Assembly: GCF_026230105.1 (NCBI RefSeq)
Contig: NC_079474.1
Span: 2,738,187 to 2,802,186, forward strand
Length of the DNA stretch: 64,000 nt
Direction: 5' to 3'
From: Diorhabda sublineata
Lineage: Eukaryota > Arthropoda > Insecta > Coleoptera > Chrysomelidae
In this document: in pieces, positions 1 through 11,800 of the stretch
Layout of the letters: each line of letters starts with the position of its first letter
How positions within the stretch are numbered: the first letter of the stretch is position 1
Position numbers and translations under genes: made by a program
Notes under the pieces: model-generated
Told to the model about the DNA's origin: nothing
What the model saw: the letters and a program-made list of their open reading frames with translations, nothing else
Database searches by the model: none

Positions 1-199
1 TACTGACACACATTTATTGTCATTCCATTTGAAAATGAGTATCTCATTTTTTCATCGGAACTACCTTTTCAAATTTTTACATTTCTTTTGAAATTGGACA
101 CTTTTCAGTTCTATTTCTTCCAATAGTTCCCTTTTTAGTTTTAAAAATAACAAGTGACTACTAAAGAAATTGTCGAAATCTTAGTAACATTCCTAAAGG

Positions 200-3100
200 T
201 TCACTTGCAGCTTCGCCATTTTCTTTTCCACCATCAACATCTAACAATCATTGCTAAATCGCGATGAACAATTCTGTCTTCTTTGTTCTGGACAGCTTCA
301 GCGTTATCTTGGAAATGAAGCACAGATATCAATTCAAGATAAGCATTCCTACTAGTACAATCGGTACACAAAAGTCTTCATCTTAGGACCAGTTTATTTA
401 ATTATCACATCGCACACTGTGTCATCAACAATTTCTTCAAAAATTTTAACTGGATATAAGTTAGCAGGTCATATTTTCCAACTTCCCACTTATTTCCTAG
501 TGGACAAGGACTATAATATGCGTAGGAACTTTTTTCCACTTTTTTCTTTTCTTTGCACTTCGGGAACTTCCAGATCGCTATTATCCACATCTTCTTCGTC
601 GGTGAGACAGTCAACCTCGGGAGGTGGAGTAATTATTTCGATACCTTCCGGGTATTAATAATCCGCGGTTCCCTCAAATCTGGACAATCTCAACGTCCAG
701 CGTCCTCGATTGAAGACACCAACATTTAAAGAAATCTTGTACAAATCTAAATAGACTTTTGACAAAATTTTTGTCTTCACTATCAAAATTATCGTCACTC
801 GAGTCAAAATGATGTCCAATTCATAATGTCCAGCAACATTGGGAACTTCCAGATCGCCATCATCCACATCTTCTTCTTCGGTGAGACAGTCAACCTCGGG
901 AGGTGGAGTGATTATTTCGGCTTCGATACCTTCCGGGTATTAATAATCCGCGGTTCCCTCAAATCTGGACAATCTCAACGTCCAGCGTCCTCGATTGAAG
1001 ACACCAACATTTAAAGAAATCTTGTACAAATCTAAATAGACTTTTGCCAAAATTTTTGTCTTCACTATCAAAATTATCGTCACTCGAGTCAAAATGATGT
1101 CCAATTCATAATGTCCAGCAACATTGGGAACTTCCAGATCGCCATCATCCACATCTTCTTCTTCGGTGAGACAGTCAACCTCGGGAGGTGGAGTGATTAT
1201 TTCGGCTTCGATACCTTCCGGGTATTAATATTCCGCGGTTCCCTCCAATCTGGACAATCTCAACGTCCAGCGTCCTCGATTGAAGACACCAACATTTAAA
1301 GAAATCTTGTACAAATCTAAATAGACTTTTGACAAAATTTTTGTCTTCACTATCAAAATTATCGTCACTCGAGTCAAAATGATGTCCAATTCATAATGTC
1401 CAGCAACATTGGGAACTTCCAGATCGCCATCATCCACATCTTCTTCTTCGGTGAGACAGTCAACCTCGGGAGGTGGAGTGATTATTTCAGCTTCGATACC
1501 TTCCGGGTATTAATATTCCGCGGTTCCCTCCAATCTGGACAATCTCAACGTCCAGCGTCCTCGATTGAAGACACCAACATTTAAAGAAATCTTGTACAAA
1601 TCTAAATAGACTTTTGCCAAAATTTTTGTCTTCACTATCAAAATTATCGTCACTCGAGTCAAAATGATGTCCAATTCATAATGTCCAGCAACATTGGGAA
1701 CTTCCAGATCGCCATCATCCACATCTTCTTCTTCGGTGAGACAGTCAACCTCGGGAGGTGGAGTGATTATTTCGGCTTCGATACCTTCCGGGTATTAATA
1801 ATCCGCGGTTCCCTCAAATCTGGACAATCTCAACGTCCAGCGTCCTCGATTGAAGACACCAACATTTAAAGAAATCTTGTACAAATCTAAATAGACTTTT
1901 GCCAAAATTTTTGTCTTCACTATCAAAATTATCGTCACTCGAGTCAAAATGATGTCCAATTCATAATGTCCAGCAACATTGGGAACTTCCAGATCGCCAT
2001 CATCCACATCTTCTTCTTCGGTGAGACAGTCAACCTCGGGAGGTGGAGTGATTATTTCGGCTTCGATACCTTCCGGGTATTAATATTCCGCGGTTCCCTC
2101 CAATCTGGACAATCTCAACGTCCAGCGTCCTCGATTGAAGACACCAACATTTAAAGAAATCTTGTACAAATCTAAATAGACTTTTGACAAAATTTTTGTC
2201 TTCACTATCAAAATTATCGTCACTCGAGTCAAAATGATGTCCAATTCATAATGTCCAGCAACATTGGGAACTTCCAGATCGCCATCATCCACATCTTCTT
2301 CTTCGGTGAGACAGTCAACCTCGGGAGGTGGAGTGATTATTTCAGCTTCGATACCTTCCGGGTATTAATATTCCGCGGTTCCCTCCAATCTGGACAATCT
2401 CAACGTCCAGCGTCCTCGATTGAAGACACCAACATTTAAAGAAATCTTGTACAAATCTAAATAGACTTTTGACAAAATTTTTGTCTTCACTATCAAAATT
2501 ATCGTCACTCGAGTCAAAATGATGTCCAATTCATAATGTCCAGCAACATTGGGAACTTCCAGATCGCCATCATCCACATCTTCTTCTTCGGTGAGACAGT
2601 CAACCTCGGGAGGTGGAGTGATTATTTCGGCTTCGATACCTTCCGGGTATTAATAATCCGCGGTTCCCTCAAATCTGGACAATCTCAACGTCCAGCGTCC
2701 TCGATTGAAGACACCAACATTTAAAGAAATCTTGTACAAATCTAAATAGACTTTTGCCAAAATTTTTGTCTTCACTATCAAAATTATCGTCACTCGAGTC
2801 AAAATGATGTCCAATTCATAATGTCCAGCAACATTGGGAACTTCCAGATCGCCATCATCCACATCTTCTTCTTCGGTGAGACAGTCAACCTCGGGAGGTG
2901 GAGTGATTATTTCAGCTTCGATACCTTCCGGGTATTAATATTCCGCGGTTCCCTCCAATCTGGACAATCTCAACGTCCAGCGTCCTCGATTGAAGACACC
3001 AACATTTAAAGAAATCTTGTACAAATCTAAATAGACTTTTGCCAAAATTTTTGTCTTCACTATCAAAATTATCGTCACTCGAGTGACAAAATGATGTCCA

Positions 3101-3250
3101 ATTCATAATGTCCAGCGATATCACCAACATTGGGAGCTTCCAGATCGCCATCATCCACATTTTCTTCGTCGGTGAGTCTTTGATACCTCCAATCTGGAGA
3201 ATCTTCAACGTCCAGCGTCTTCGATTGAAGACACCAAGATTTAACGAAAT
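200..3250 (-). pseudogene. piggyBac-type transposase relic with amplified N-terminal region
   Basis: Read on the minus strand, three pieces fit the order of a piggyBac-derived transposase. First is an acidic N-terminal stretch (motif PPPEVDCLTEEEDVDDGDLE) within the 285-bp repeats. Next, at about 399-468, is PVKIFEEIVDDTVCDVII, resembling the conserved P-x-x-x-F-E segment at the start of the DDE_Tnp_1_7 domain. Last, at about 262-336, is VLHFQDNAEAVQNKEDR, resembling the L-H-F-x-D-N ... N-x-D-R block. Stops and frame breaks separate the pieces, and the catalytic Asp region is not visible inside the window. The family assignment rests on these motifs only. I infer a dead element whose 5' coding end was later tandemly amplified. 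Confidence 0.6.
562..3237. repeat. 285-bp tandem repeat array, about nine units plus a partial
   Basis: The motif starting gggaacttccagatcgc recurs at 562, 841, 1126, 1411, 1696, 1981, 2266, 2551 and 2836, with a diverged partial unit at 3135. The spacing is exactly 285 bp except for the first unit, which lacks 6 bp (279 bp). Diagnostic variants (ggcttc/agcttc; aataatcc/aatattcc; aaatctgg/caatctgg) run in the order A-B-C-A-B-C-A-C from the unit near 826, indicating an 855-bp trimeric higher-order repeat. On the minus strand each unit is open for 94 of 95 codons in one frame and is closed by a single TAA in the sequence tattaatacccgg. The short reading frames repeated on both strands are by-products of the array rather than genes. 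Confidence 0.95.
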
Positions 3251-3269
3251 GGGTTAATCACTTTATCTA

Positions 3270-3640
3270 TTGGTGAAAACCTCATGGAAATCCGTTCGGT
3301 GCGCTCGGCGGAGATGCATACCTAGCATGAGACAAGCGAAGACACACATTGTTGGATCTGGTGCATCTCATACCAAACTAAATAGGCGCGAAATACACAC
3401 CATGGGCATCACGGACGATCCGGAATGCCGCTGGTGCATGGACGAGGATAAAACTGCTGACCACGTCATCTGTGAGTGCCCAGTGGTACGAACACTCGCA
3501 GCTCGCTTAATGACACCGAAGGGTTCAAGTTAAACCACCTGATCGGCTTCTCAAAGGACATCTGGTTAAATGAGGCACGATGGGCCTATCTGAAGGCCTA
3601 CTCAACGAATTTTTGGCCGTCCACAATCGTACTTTGAACA
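3270..3640 (+). mobile_element. LINE ORF2 C-terminal fragment (RNase H-bearing non-LTR element)
   Basis: The reading frame at 3270-3533 contains ECRWCMDEDKTADHVICECP, the Cys/His-rich C-terminal signature found after the RNase H domain in Jockey/R1/I-type LINEs. Beyond its stop, a shifted frame continues with LIGFSKDIW, as in the related copy near 21990. No reverse transcriptase or endonuclease is present, so this is a 5'-truncated dead copy. Related tails occur at 21690-22080 (+) and 63110-63730 (-). Confidence 0.75.
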
Positions 3641-3659
3641 ATGAACTATCTGTTTGGTA

Positions 3660-4360
3660 ACTTTTGAGTTTATCGCAATCAAATAGAAAAAATAACAAAT
3701 TGAAAATTTCCTATTGTAATTTTTGTTGATATGGTTACAGCATGTGCATAAGTGAATGTATCCTTGTATGTTAATTTTCTAAAACAATACCAGGGCCTTG
3801 CTCTAATTCAGGAATGGCTCACTTAGATCTTCTCTTTGGTGTCCCTATATAGTCAACTACAAAAACTGTTTATTTGCCAAATTAAAATTTTATTTAAGTC
3901 AATATTTCAATTTGATTGTGTCCATAAATTACTGACAATACAGATTAAACACAACAATGACGTGATAATTCTTTTCTTTTATTTATAATAATTATTATTC
4001 AAATACATTATCTACTTTAGTATGGTAACAAAAAACATTACACACTAAAATGACGTATGACACAATGTCATATGTCGATAACTTTGTCAACCATTACGTC
4101 ATATACAACAACTTTTTATTTGACACAACAATGTTACATTCTTTTTGTTTTAAAACTCAAAATTCTCATTTTAATTTTATTAATGATTTTTGTCAAAAAA
4201 AAAAATGTACCACCTATCGTGTAGACAACGCAAATTATAAACAAAACGACTTGGAATCGTTTTTTGTTTGGAATTGTTTCCTAGATGTCTCCCCCTCGTA
4301 ACGTCATCGCTAAATATATCCACGAATAATACACAATACGAAAAAAATGACGTATGCAAA
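3660..4360. other. AT-rich intergenic or intronic sequence, no gene seen
   Basis: The sequence is AT-rich with several tgacgta / gtcatatg-type motifs. The open frames here are low-complexity and have no recognisable domain. It may be part of the large Shank intron between the ankyrin exons, outside the window, and the SH3 exon. Confidence 0.5.
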
Positions 4361-5550
4361 ACCAAAGTAGAAACGGTGAAGGTTTTCCATCACGTGACTA
4401 ATACGTCAGCACAATATGCATATGATTAAAATCAATATTTCTGACAATTGACAAGTAGAAATAATCGACTAATATTCCAAAGGTCGGACTTTTACGAATC
4501 GATAATTAAAAAAGAAATTTCATTTATATGGTTTACAACGACATATTTACCATAACTATTTTGATAAAATTATCGATATACTGGGTGAACAAGTTTCAAA
4601 ATCCAAAATTAATTTAAATTATTACTGGAAAGTTGATTTTTTAAAGAAACATATTTAATCTACCAATAACTCAATTAAAATTTCAACGTTTTTTCCTAAA
4701 GTTTCCTAAAAAGCTTGAATATCGACGTTTCGATAAATATATCACCATCATCAGGGTACCATTCACATAAAAATTTACATAACAGACGTCAGAATTAAAA
4801 TTTAAACACATACAGACGTCGATATGTCAGTCATAAGAAAAAAAATGTACCGTGAAAACGAATTTATTGAAATAATTTATAAAATGAATTCGAAAAAAGG
4901 TTACTGTGAGATCGGATATTTGAAATTCTCTCGATAGCAGCACTGCAGATTGGTTCCGGCGCTCAACTAAAGCCAGCGCCACTGTTTCCATATAGATACA
5001 GCTACCGGTCGTCCAGAAAGCGGCGCGTCGACAACAGAGCCCGTTTTAAGAATTTCTCCGTTCTCCGTTGAACGAAATTGTAGAAGCGAGTTCGGAAATT
5101 GTTGTCGAATTTCGTTAAACATAGTTTCGTAATCCGCGTTCATACTCAGATACGACGTAACAAAAAAAAAATTTTCCCAAAGCGTGAGCTTGTATCGGTT
5201 ATTCATAGTGAAAACGCGTGTTATCGTTATCTGAATCACGAATATGGTTCGTTTTGATCTTTTTCGACAGCGTTGCCAGACTTATAAATGCCGATTTTTC
5301 GGAAGAATACAGACTTTTGAAAAGTTCTAAATGGAATCCAAGGCCCTCTATATCTAAGTAGTACTTTACATAGATTTTGTATTCTAAAGCTTCATTATCC
5401 ATAGCTTCTATGATTAAACTTAATGCACGTTCAAAACACAGCAAACATAACCTCAAAGTGTCAAATTTAAATTTTAGTTCGTTCAATTATTAAAATTACG
5501 TCATTTATATTGAGTCACGTGATGGAATACCTCCACCGTTTCAACTATAA
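4360..5550. mobile_element. Inverted-repeat (MITE-like) element with a possible helix-turn-helix remnant
   Basis: The left segment 4367-4412 (gaaacggtgaaggttttcc, then atcacgtgactaatacgtca) pairs in reverse complement with about 5500-5547. This gives a roughly 45-bp inverted repeat around a 1.1-kb interior. The left half, including the distal part with gtttcgataaatat and atcatcaggg, recurs at 54085-54435 in the same orientation, so this is a dispersed repeat family. A minus-strand reading frame at 4967-5239 contains KTGSVVDAPLSGRP, which resembles the G-S-V-x-D-x-x-x-S-G-R-P linker after the first helix-turn-helix of mariner-type or DUF4817 proteins, but it is too degraded to assign. Boundaries are approximate and no target-site duplication was identified. 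Confidence 0.5.
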
Positions 5551-5717
5551 TTGAAATTTTTGTGGAATTAAAAAATTTAAACTGTTATTGACATATTATT
5601 GACATATTTGTTTTAAAATGTCTACCATCCGGATACATCTATTTCATTCACTTGACATTAACCTCGTGCCTTTACAAATGATATGATGTTACTCAGTGTT
5701 CGCACTGGGTGTTGCAG

Positions 5718-5894
5718 ATAAAAGTCTCGGAGATACCAGCGACATCATCAGCGATAGCTCCGGAGTGGGCACCGCCAATTCCGATACCACCAATTGCACC
5801 ATATGGATGCCTGGTAGTACTGTGGTTTGTATCGAATCGTATTCGTCGAAGGAAGAAGGACACATTGATATAAGGGAAGGAGATATTATAGAGG
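5718..5894 (+). CDS. Prosap: Shank exon a: N-terminal half of SH3
   Basis: The acceptor is gttgcag before 5718 and the donor is G|GTGAAT after 5894; the exon begins with two bases of a split codon and ends in phase 1. It encodes an acidic Ser-rich lead (DTSDIISDSSG) followed by SH3 strands a-c (GSTVVCIESYSS, then DIREGDIIE). The codon split at the donor is completed by the next exon to give EVLAATDDGYLEG, the RT-to-n-Src part of SH3. Confidence 0.88.
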
Positions 5895-8800
5895 GTGAAT
5901 ATCTCGAAAATATCCGATGATTATTCAATTTACGCTGAAAAATTATATTTCAGTTCTTGCTGCAACCGATGATGGTTATTTGGAAGGAAAGACGAAAAGC
6001 GGCGGAGGACGAACGGGTTATTTTCCCGCGGCTTGCGTCCAAGAAGTCCGATTGCGCCATCATAATATACAGGCTACCATGATAGTGGCTAAAGATCCCA
6101 GACCGCCGAGTCAGACTTCTAGTAGAGTATTGGGAAGAAGAGAGAGTACTTCGAAACATTTTGCTACTGCTCCAAGGGCTACCAAAAAAACGTAAGTCCA
6201 AAAATATATAATTTTTTCTTAAATAATTTAAATTTTATCAAATTTTGATATTTATTATCGGAGTATAAATTTACAATTCAAATTTTGACTTTATTTTAAC
6301 TTTTATCTCTTGTCGTTCGCTGTTGTTATAGCCAATTAAAGACCACAGAATTATTCGTAGCTGTGTTACAATATAGGAAAAGGCAAAGTTTCAAAAAAAA
6401 AGAAGAATAACCTATTTAGCCTCGTTATTTAGCTCAAACAGTTACTTGTAACTGTACTTACCACACAAAAATAAATGTACAGTCTGAGATTCGATACAAT
6501 ATAAACAAATTTGACATTTACAGGGTGAATCGACGTTATTAAAAATTAAAAATCGATGTCAATATATTTGTAAAGACATTTTACGACTTTGACAGATAAA
6601 TAAATGCCTTTCAATACATAGAAAAAGTGCAAATAAATTTATAATTCAAATTTTGATTTTATTTTAACTTTTATCTCTTGTCGTTCGCTGTTGTTATAGC
6701 CAATTAAAGACCACAGAATTATTCGTAGCTGTGTTACAATATAGGAAAAGGCAAAGTTTCAAAAAAAAGAAGAATAACCTATTTAGCCTCGTTATTTAGC
6801 TCAAACAGTTACTTGTAACTGTACTTACCACACAAAAATCAATGTACAGTCTGAGATTCGATACAATATAAACAAATTTGACATTTACAGGGTGAATCGA
6901 CGTTATTAAAAATTAAAAATCGATGTCAATATATTTGTAAAGACATTTTACGACTTTGACAGATAAATAAATGCCTTTCAATACATAGAAAAAGTGCAAA
7001 TAAATTTATAATTCAAATTTTGATTTTATTTTAACTTTTATCTCTTGTCGTTCGCTGTTGTTATAGCCAATTAAAGACCACAGAATTATTCGTAGCTGTG
7101 TTACAATATAGGAAAAGGCAAAGTTTCAAAAAAAAGAAGAATAACCTATTTAGCCTCGTTATTTAGCTCAAACAGTTACTTGTAACTGTACTTACCACAC
7201 AAAAATCAATGTACAGTCTGAGATTCGATACAATATAAACAAATTTGACATTTACAGGGTGAATCGACGTTATTAAAAATTAAAAATCGATGTCAATATA
7301 TTTGTAAAGACATTTTACGACTTTGACAGATAAATAAATGCCTTTCAATACATAGAAAAAGTGCAAATAAATTTATAATTCAAATTTTGATTTTATTTTA
7401 ACTTTTATCTCTTGTCGTTCGCTGTTGTTATAGCCAATTAAAGACCACAGAATCATTCGTAGCTGTGTTACAACATAGGAAAAGGCAAAATTCCAAAAAA
7501 AAAAGAAGAATAACCTATTTAGCCTCGTTATTTAGCTCAAACAGTTACTTGTAACTGTACTTACCACACAAAAATAAATGTACAGTCTGAGATTCGATAC
7601 AATATAAACAAATTTGACATTTACAGGGTGAATCGACATTATTAAAAATTAAAAATCGATGTCAATATATTTGTAAAGAAGTTTTACGACTTTGACTTAG
7701 AAATAAGATTTAAGTTCAAATCAATTAATCATAAACATTAATTTTTGATTAAAAAATTTCTATAAAACTTGAAGAGTACGTTGAACCTCCTTGAATATCG
7801 GCTATTAATTTTTGTAGTTACTCACATCTTCCTGCCGAACCGCGTACAGTGGTCCTGCACAAAGGTAGAAAAGGATTCGGTTTTATTTTAAGAGGAGCTA
7901 AGGCTACATCGACTCTAATGGATCTGACTCCTTCTGAAACTTGTCCTGCTCTACAATACCTCGATGACGTCGATCCCGGGGGTGTTGCAGATATAGCGGG
8001 GTTGAAGAAAGGGGATTTCCTATTGGAAATAAATAACGAAGACGTTTCTTCTGCTTCACACGAACACGTAGTCGATTTGATAAGGTATTTACTCGATACG
8101 TCATCGAATTATAATTATTTTAAAGGGGTATATGTTTTAAGAAAATCTGGTGACCTGGTGCAAATGACGGTGATGTCGATGGGACCTCCAACTTGCGGTG
8201 GTTTACCTTTGAGCAAATCTTCGATTTTACCAGGAGGAGCTGGCGCGATACCTTTGGGTAGACAATTCGCTACTTTACCAAGGAAAGCGATCAACTATTC
8301 CGGTACGTTGGGTAGGTCGACGCAAGCGCCTTTACCGCCTCGAAGAGATCCCAAAACGACTCTAAGCGTTGGAAGAGCCAGAGCCAAAAGTATGGTTGCA
8401 GGTTTAGGTGAAATTCTAACGGAACTTTTCACATTTTCTCGATTTAATTTCGATGATTTTCAGGAGGAGAAAAAGACGAGACTGATGATATAACTAAATC
8501 AAGTTCCGTCGAGTCGATTCACCAATCGACTCCCGGAGGAACTTGTACTTCAACGCCGGTTCAACCAAGAACGGCGTCTATAAGACAGCGACCTTCTTCG
8601 GCTAGTCTTAAAAATTCCGTGTTAGAAGAATTGTTTCAAAAACAAAGAGACGGCGACGCCGTGAGTCAGTGCTCATTGATGACCAGCTCGAGATTTCTTA
8701 GCTCGAACGCTTCCGGATCGCCAAGCAAAGGAAGGGTGTACGCCAGCGTCGCAGAGATGAAGAGAAGTAAAAGTAAAGTAAGTTTTGGATTTTTCTTCGC

Positions 8801-11800
8801 GAATACTTTCCCATCTATCAGGTTTAGAATCATAATAAATCACGCTAATTAAGCTTCTTCGACATTCTAAAATCCATTTATCCAAGTTAAAGATATCGGA
8901 AATTAGTTCTACGATAAGTTGACTTCTGGTTCGACTTTATATTTATGAATTATACTAACCGGAGATTTCCTTTGATTATAAAAATCTTTAGAAAGATATA
9001 TTCTTTTCGAGTTATCTACCAATTAATACAATCTCATCGAAGCTAAAGTAAATTAATCCTAACCTAAAGGAAACTATAGTAAATCTATACTAATCAAAGC
9101 TAAACTTGACCTAATTTAATCTAAATTTACTTAATCGGAATTGAAGTAAACTTTACCTTATCGAAGATAAAATAAATTTAATAAAATCAAAGCTAATGTA
9201 AAACTAACCTAACTAAAGCTAAAGTGAATCTAATCAAATCGAGACTGAAGTAAACCTAAATCAAATCAAAGTGAACCTTATCTAGTTGGAGTTAAAGTAA
9301 ACTTAACCTAATCGAACCCAACATAATTTAAGTTGAAGTAAACCTAACTTAAATTGAGCTAAAATAATAAAATCGAAGCTAAAGAGAACCTAAAATAATC
9401 AATGCTAAAGTAAAACTAACCTAATCGAAGCTAAAGTGAATTAAACCTAACCTGAGCAAAGCTGAAGTAAATCTATACTAATCGAAGCTAAGCTAAACCT
9501 AATCGAAGTTAAAGTAAAATTTACCATATCGAAGCTAATGTAAACCTAACCTAACTAGAGCTAAATTGAATCGAGCATAAACTAAACCTAACCAAATCAA
9601 AGCTAACGTGAATCTTATCTAGTTGAAGCTAATGTAAACTTAACATAATTGAAGCTAAAGTAAACCTAACCTAGTTGAATCTTAAGTAATAAATTCGAAG
9701 CTGAAGAATAACTAACAAACATTGAGCTAAAGTGAACCTTACCTAATCAAGGCTAAAATTAACCTAATAAAATCGAAGTTAAAGTAAACTTAACATAATT
9801 TAAGCTAACGTAAACCTAACCTAATCGAAGCTAAAGAAAACCTAACTTAATTTAAGTTAAAGTAAACTTAACCTAGCTGGAGTTGAAGTAATAAAATCAA
9901 ATCTAAAGTAAACCTAACCTAGTTGAAGTTAAAGTAAACCTAACCTAGTTGAATCTGAAGTAATAAATTCGAAGCTGAAGAAAACCTTACAAATATTGAG
10001 CTAAAGTAAACCTTACCTAGTCAAGGCTAAAATTAACCTAATAAAATCGTAGCTAAAGTAAACCTAACATAATTTAAGCTAACGTAAACCTATCCTAATC
10101 GAAGCTAAAGAAAATCTAACTTAATTTAAGTTAAAGTAAACTTAACCTAGCTGGAGTTGAAGTAATAAAATCAAATCTAAAGTAAACCTAACCTAGTTGA
10201 AGTTAAAGTAAACCTAACCTAGTTGAATCTGAAGTAATAAATTCGAAGCTGAAGAAAACCTTACAAATATTGAGCTAAAGTAAACCTTACCTAGTCAAGG
10301 CTAAAATTAACCTAATAAAATCGTAGCTAAAGTAAACCTAACATAATTTAAGCTAACGTAAACCTATCCTAATCGAAGCTAAAGAAAATCTAACTTAATT
10401 TAAGTTAAAGTAAACTTAACCTAGCTGGAGTTGAAGTAATAAAATCAAATCTAAAGTAAACCTAACCTAGTTGAAGTTAAAGTAAACCTAACCTAGTTGA
10501 ATCTGAAGTAATAAATTCGAAGCTGAAGAAAACCTTACAAATATTGAGCTAAAGTAAACCTTACCTAGTCAAGGCTAAAATTAACCTAATAAAATCGTAG
10601 CTAAAGTAAACCTAACATAATTTAAGCTAACGTAAACCTATCCTAATCGAAGCTAAAGAAAATCTAACTTAATTTAAGTTAAAGTAAACTTAACCTAGCT
10701 GGAGTTGAAGTAATAAAATCAAATCTAAAGTAAACCTAACCTAGTTGAAGTTAAAGTAAACCTAACCTAGTTGAATCTTAAGTAATAAATTCGAAGCTGA
10801 AGAATAACTAACAAACATTGAGCTAAAGTGAACCTTACCTAATCAAGGCTAAAATTAACCTAATAAAATCGAAGTTAAAGTAAACTTAACATAATTTAAG
10901 CTAACGTAAACCTAACCTAATCGAAGCTAAAGAAAACCTAACTTAATTTAAGTTAAAGTAAACTTAACCTAGCTGGAGTTGAAGTAATAAAATCAAATCT
11001 AAAGTAAACCTAACCTAGTTGAAGTTAAAGTAAACCTAACCTAATCTAAGCTAGCCTAACCTAACTATAAATATTTCCAGTCCTCGGTTAGCTGAATAAC
11101 AAAAGGCAGTTCCCAAAATTCGAATTTAAATAAAAGTTGAATAAATAAAAACGTGAACAAAAGTTACCTTTTATTTTTTCTCACTCTCCCCGCTCCAGTC
11201 AAGCCCCACTCCACTAAAAATATCCCCTTCCTCCAAAATAAAAACATCCTGACAATTTGTAAATACAATTCAAAATTTCAAACTGGACATACAACCAATC
11301 CAATTATTGGTATAACCGGAAGTACTTCGATAAATGGATTCTACTACTTCGAAAACGCTAAACTAATTTTTTTTATTATGATCCTAAACCGTTCTGCATC
11401 TATCGATTAATATTGATTGTGTAAATTGTGTATACAGAACCCAAAAACGAAATTCGTCGAATTATTCGCCGGCGGAAAAGAATTGAAACGAAATTTTCAC
11501 AGTACCCCCGATTTGGTTCAAGAAATGGCGTATAATTCACAAACATTACCGAATAAATTCCATCGTAGTCAAGAAGATATTTCCTCTTTATTGGGCAATC
11601 GAAGTTTACCGCCTCCTAGTCATCCTCCGCCGCCGATACCATCACAAGTGCAATTAGTCAAGGTGGATATTTCGAGGAGCAAACACGCCGAATATGATCA
11701 TTTAAATAGGGATATCCCCGACGAAGGTAACCTAACCTCACTTAACATAACCTTATTTAAGTCGCCGTCTTATTACGGTTATTAACAATTTTTTTTTCCT

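Noticed and set aside
655..3009. Sixteen short ORFs on both strands, 62 and 70 residues, repeated every 285 bp
   Set aside because: They are the same two frames in each unit of one tandem array, each closed by a stop; there is no start context or independent coding evidence.
562..3237. CRISPR-like array
   Set aside because: Units are contiguous 285-bp repeats without variable spacers, in a eukaryotic genome.
4050..4365. Short ORFs at 4.05-4.37 kb on both strands
   Set aside because: AT-rich low-complexity sequence including an A-run; no motif or conservation clue.
5199..5486. 95-residue minus-strand ORF beside the inverted-repeat element
   Set aside because: No recognisable domain; partly overlaps the degenerate helix-turn-helix-like frame.
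7904..8104. Minus-strand ORF under the Shank PDZ exon
   Set aside because: It is a shadow of the well-supported plus-strand PDZ coding sequence.
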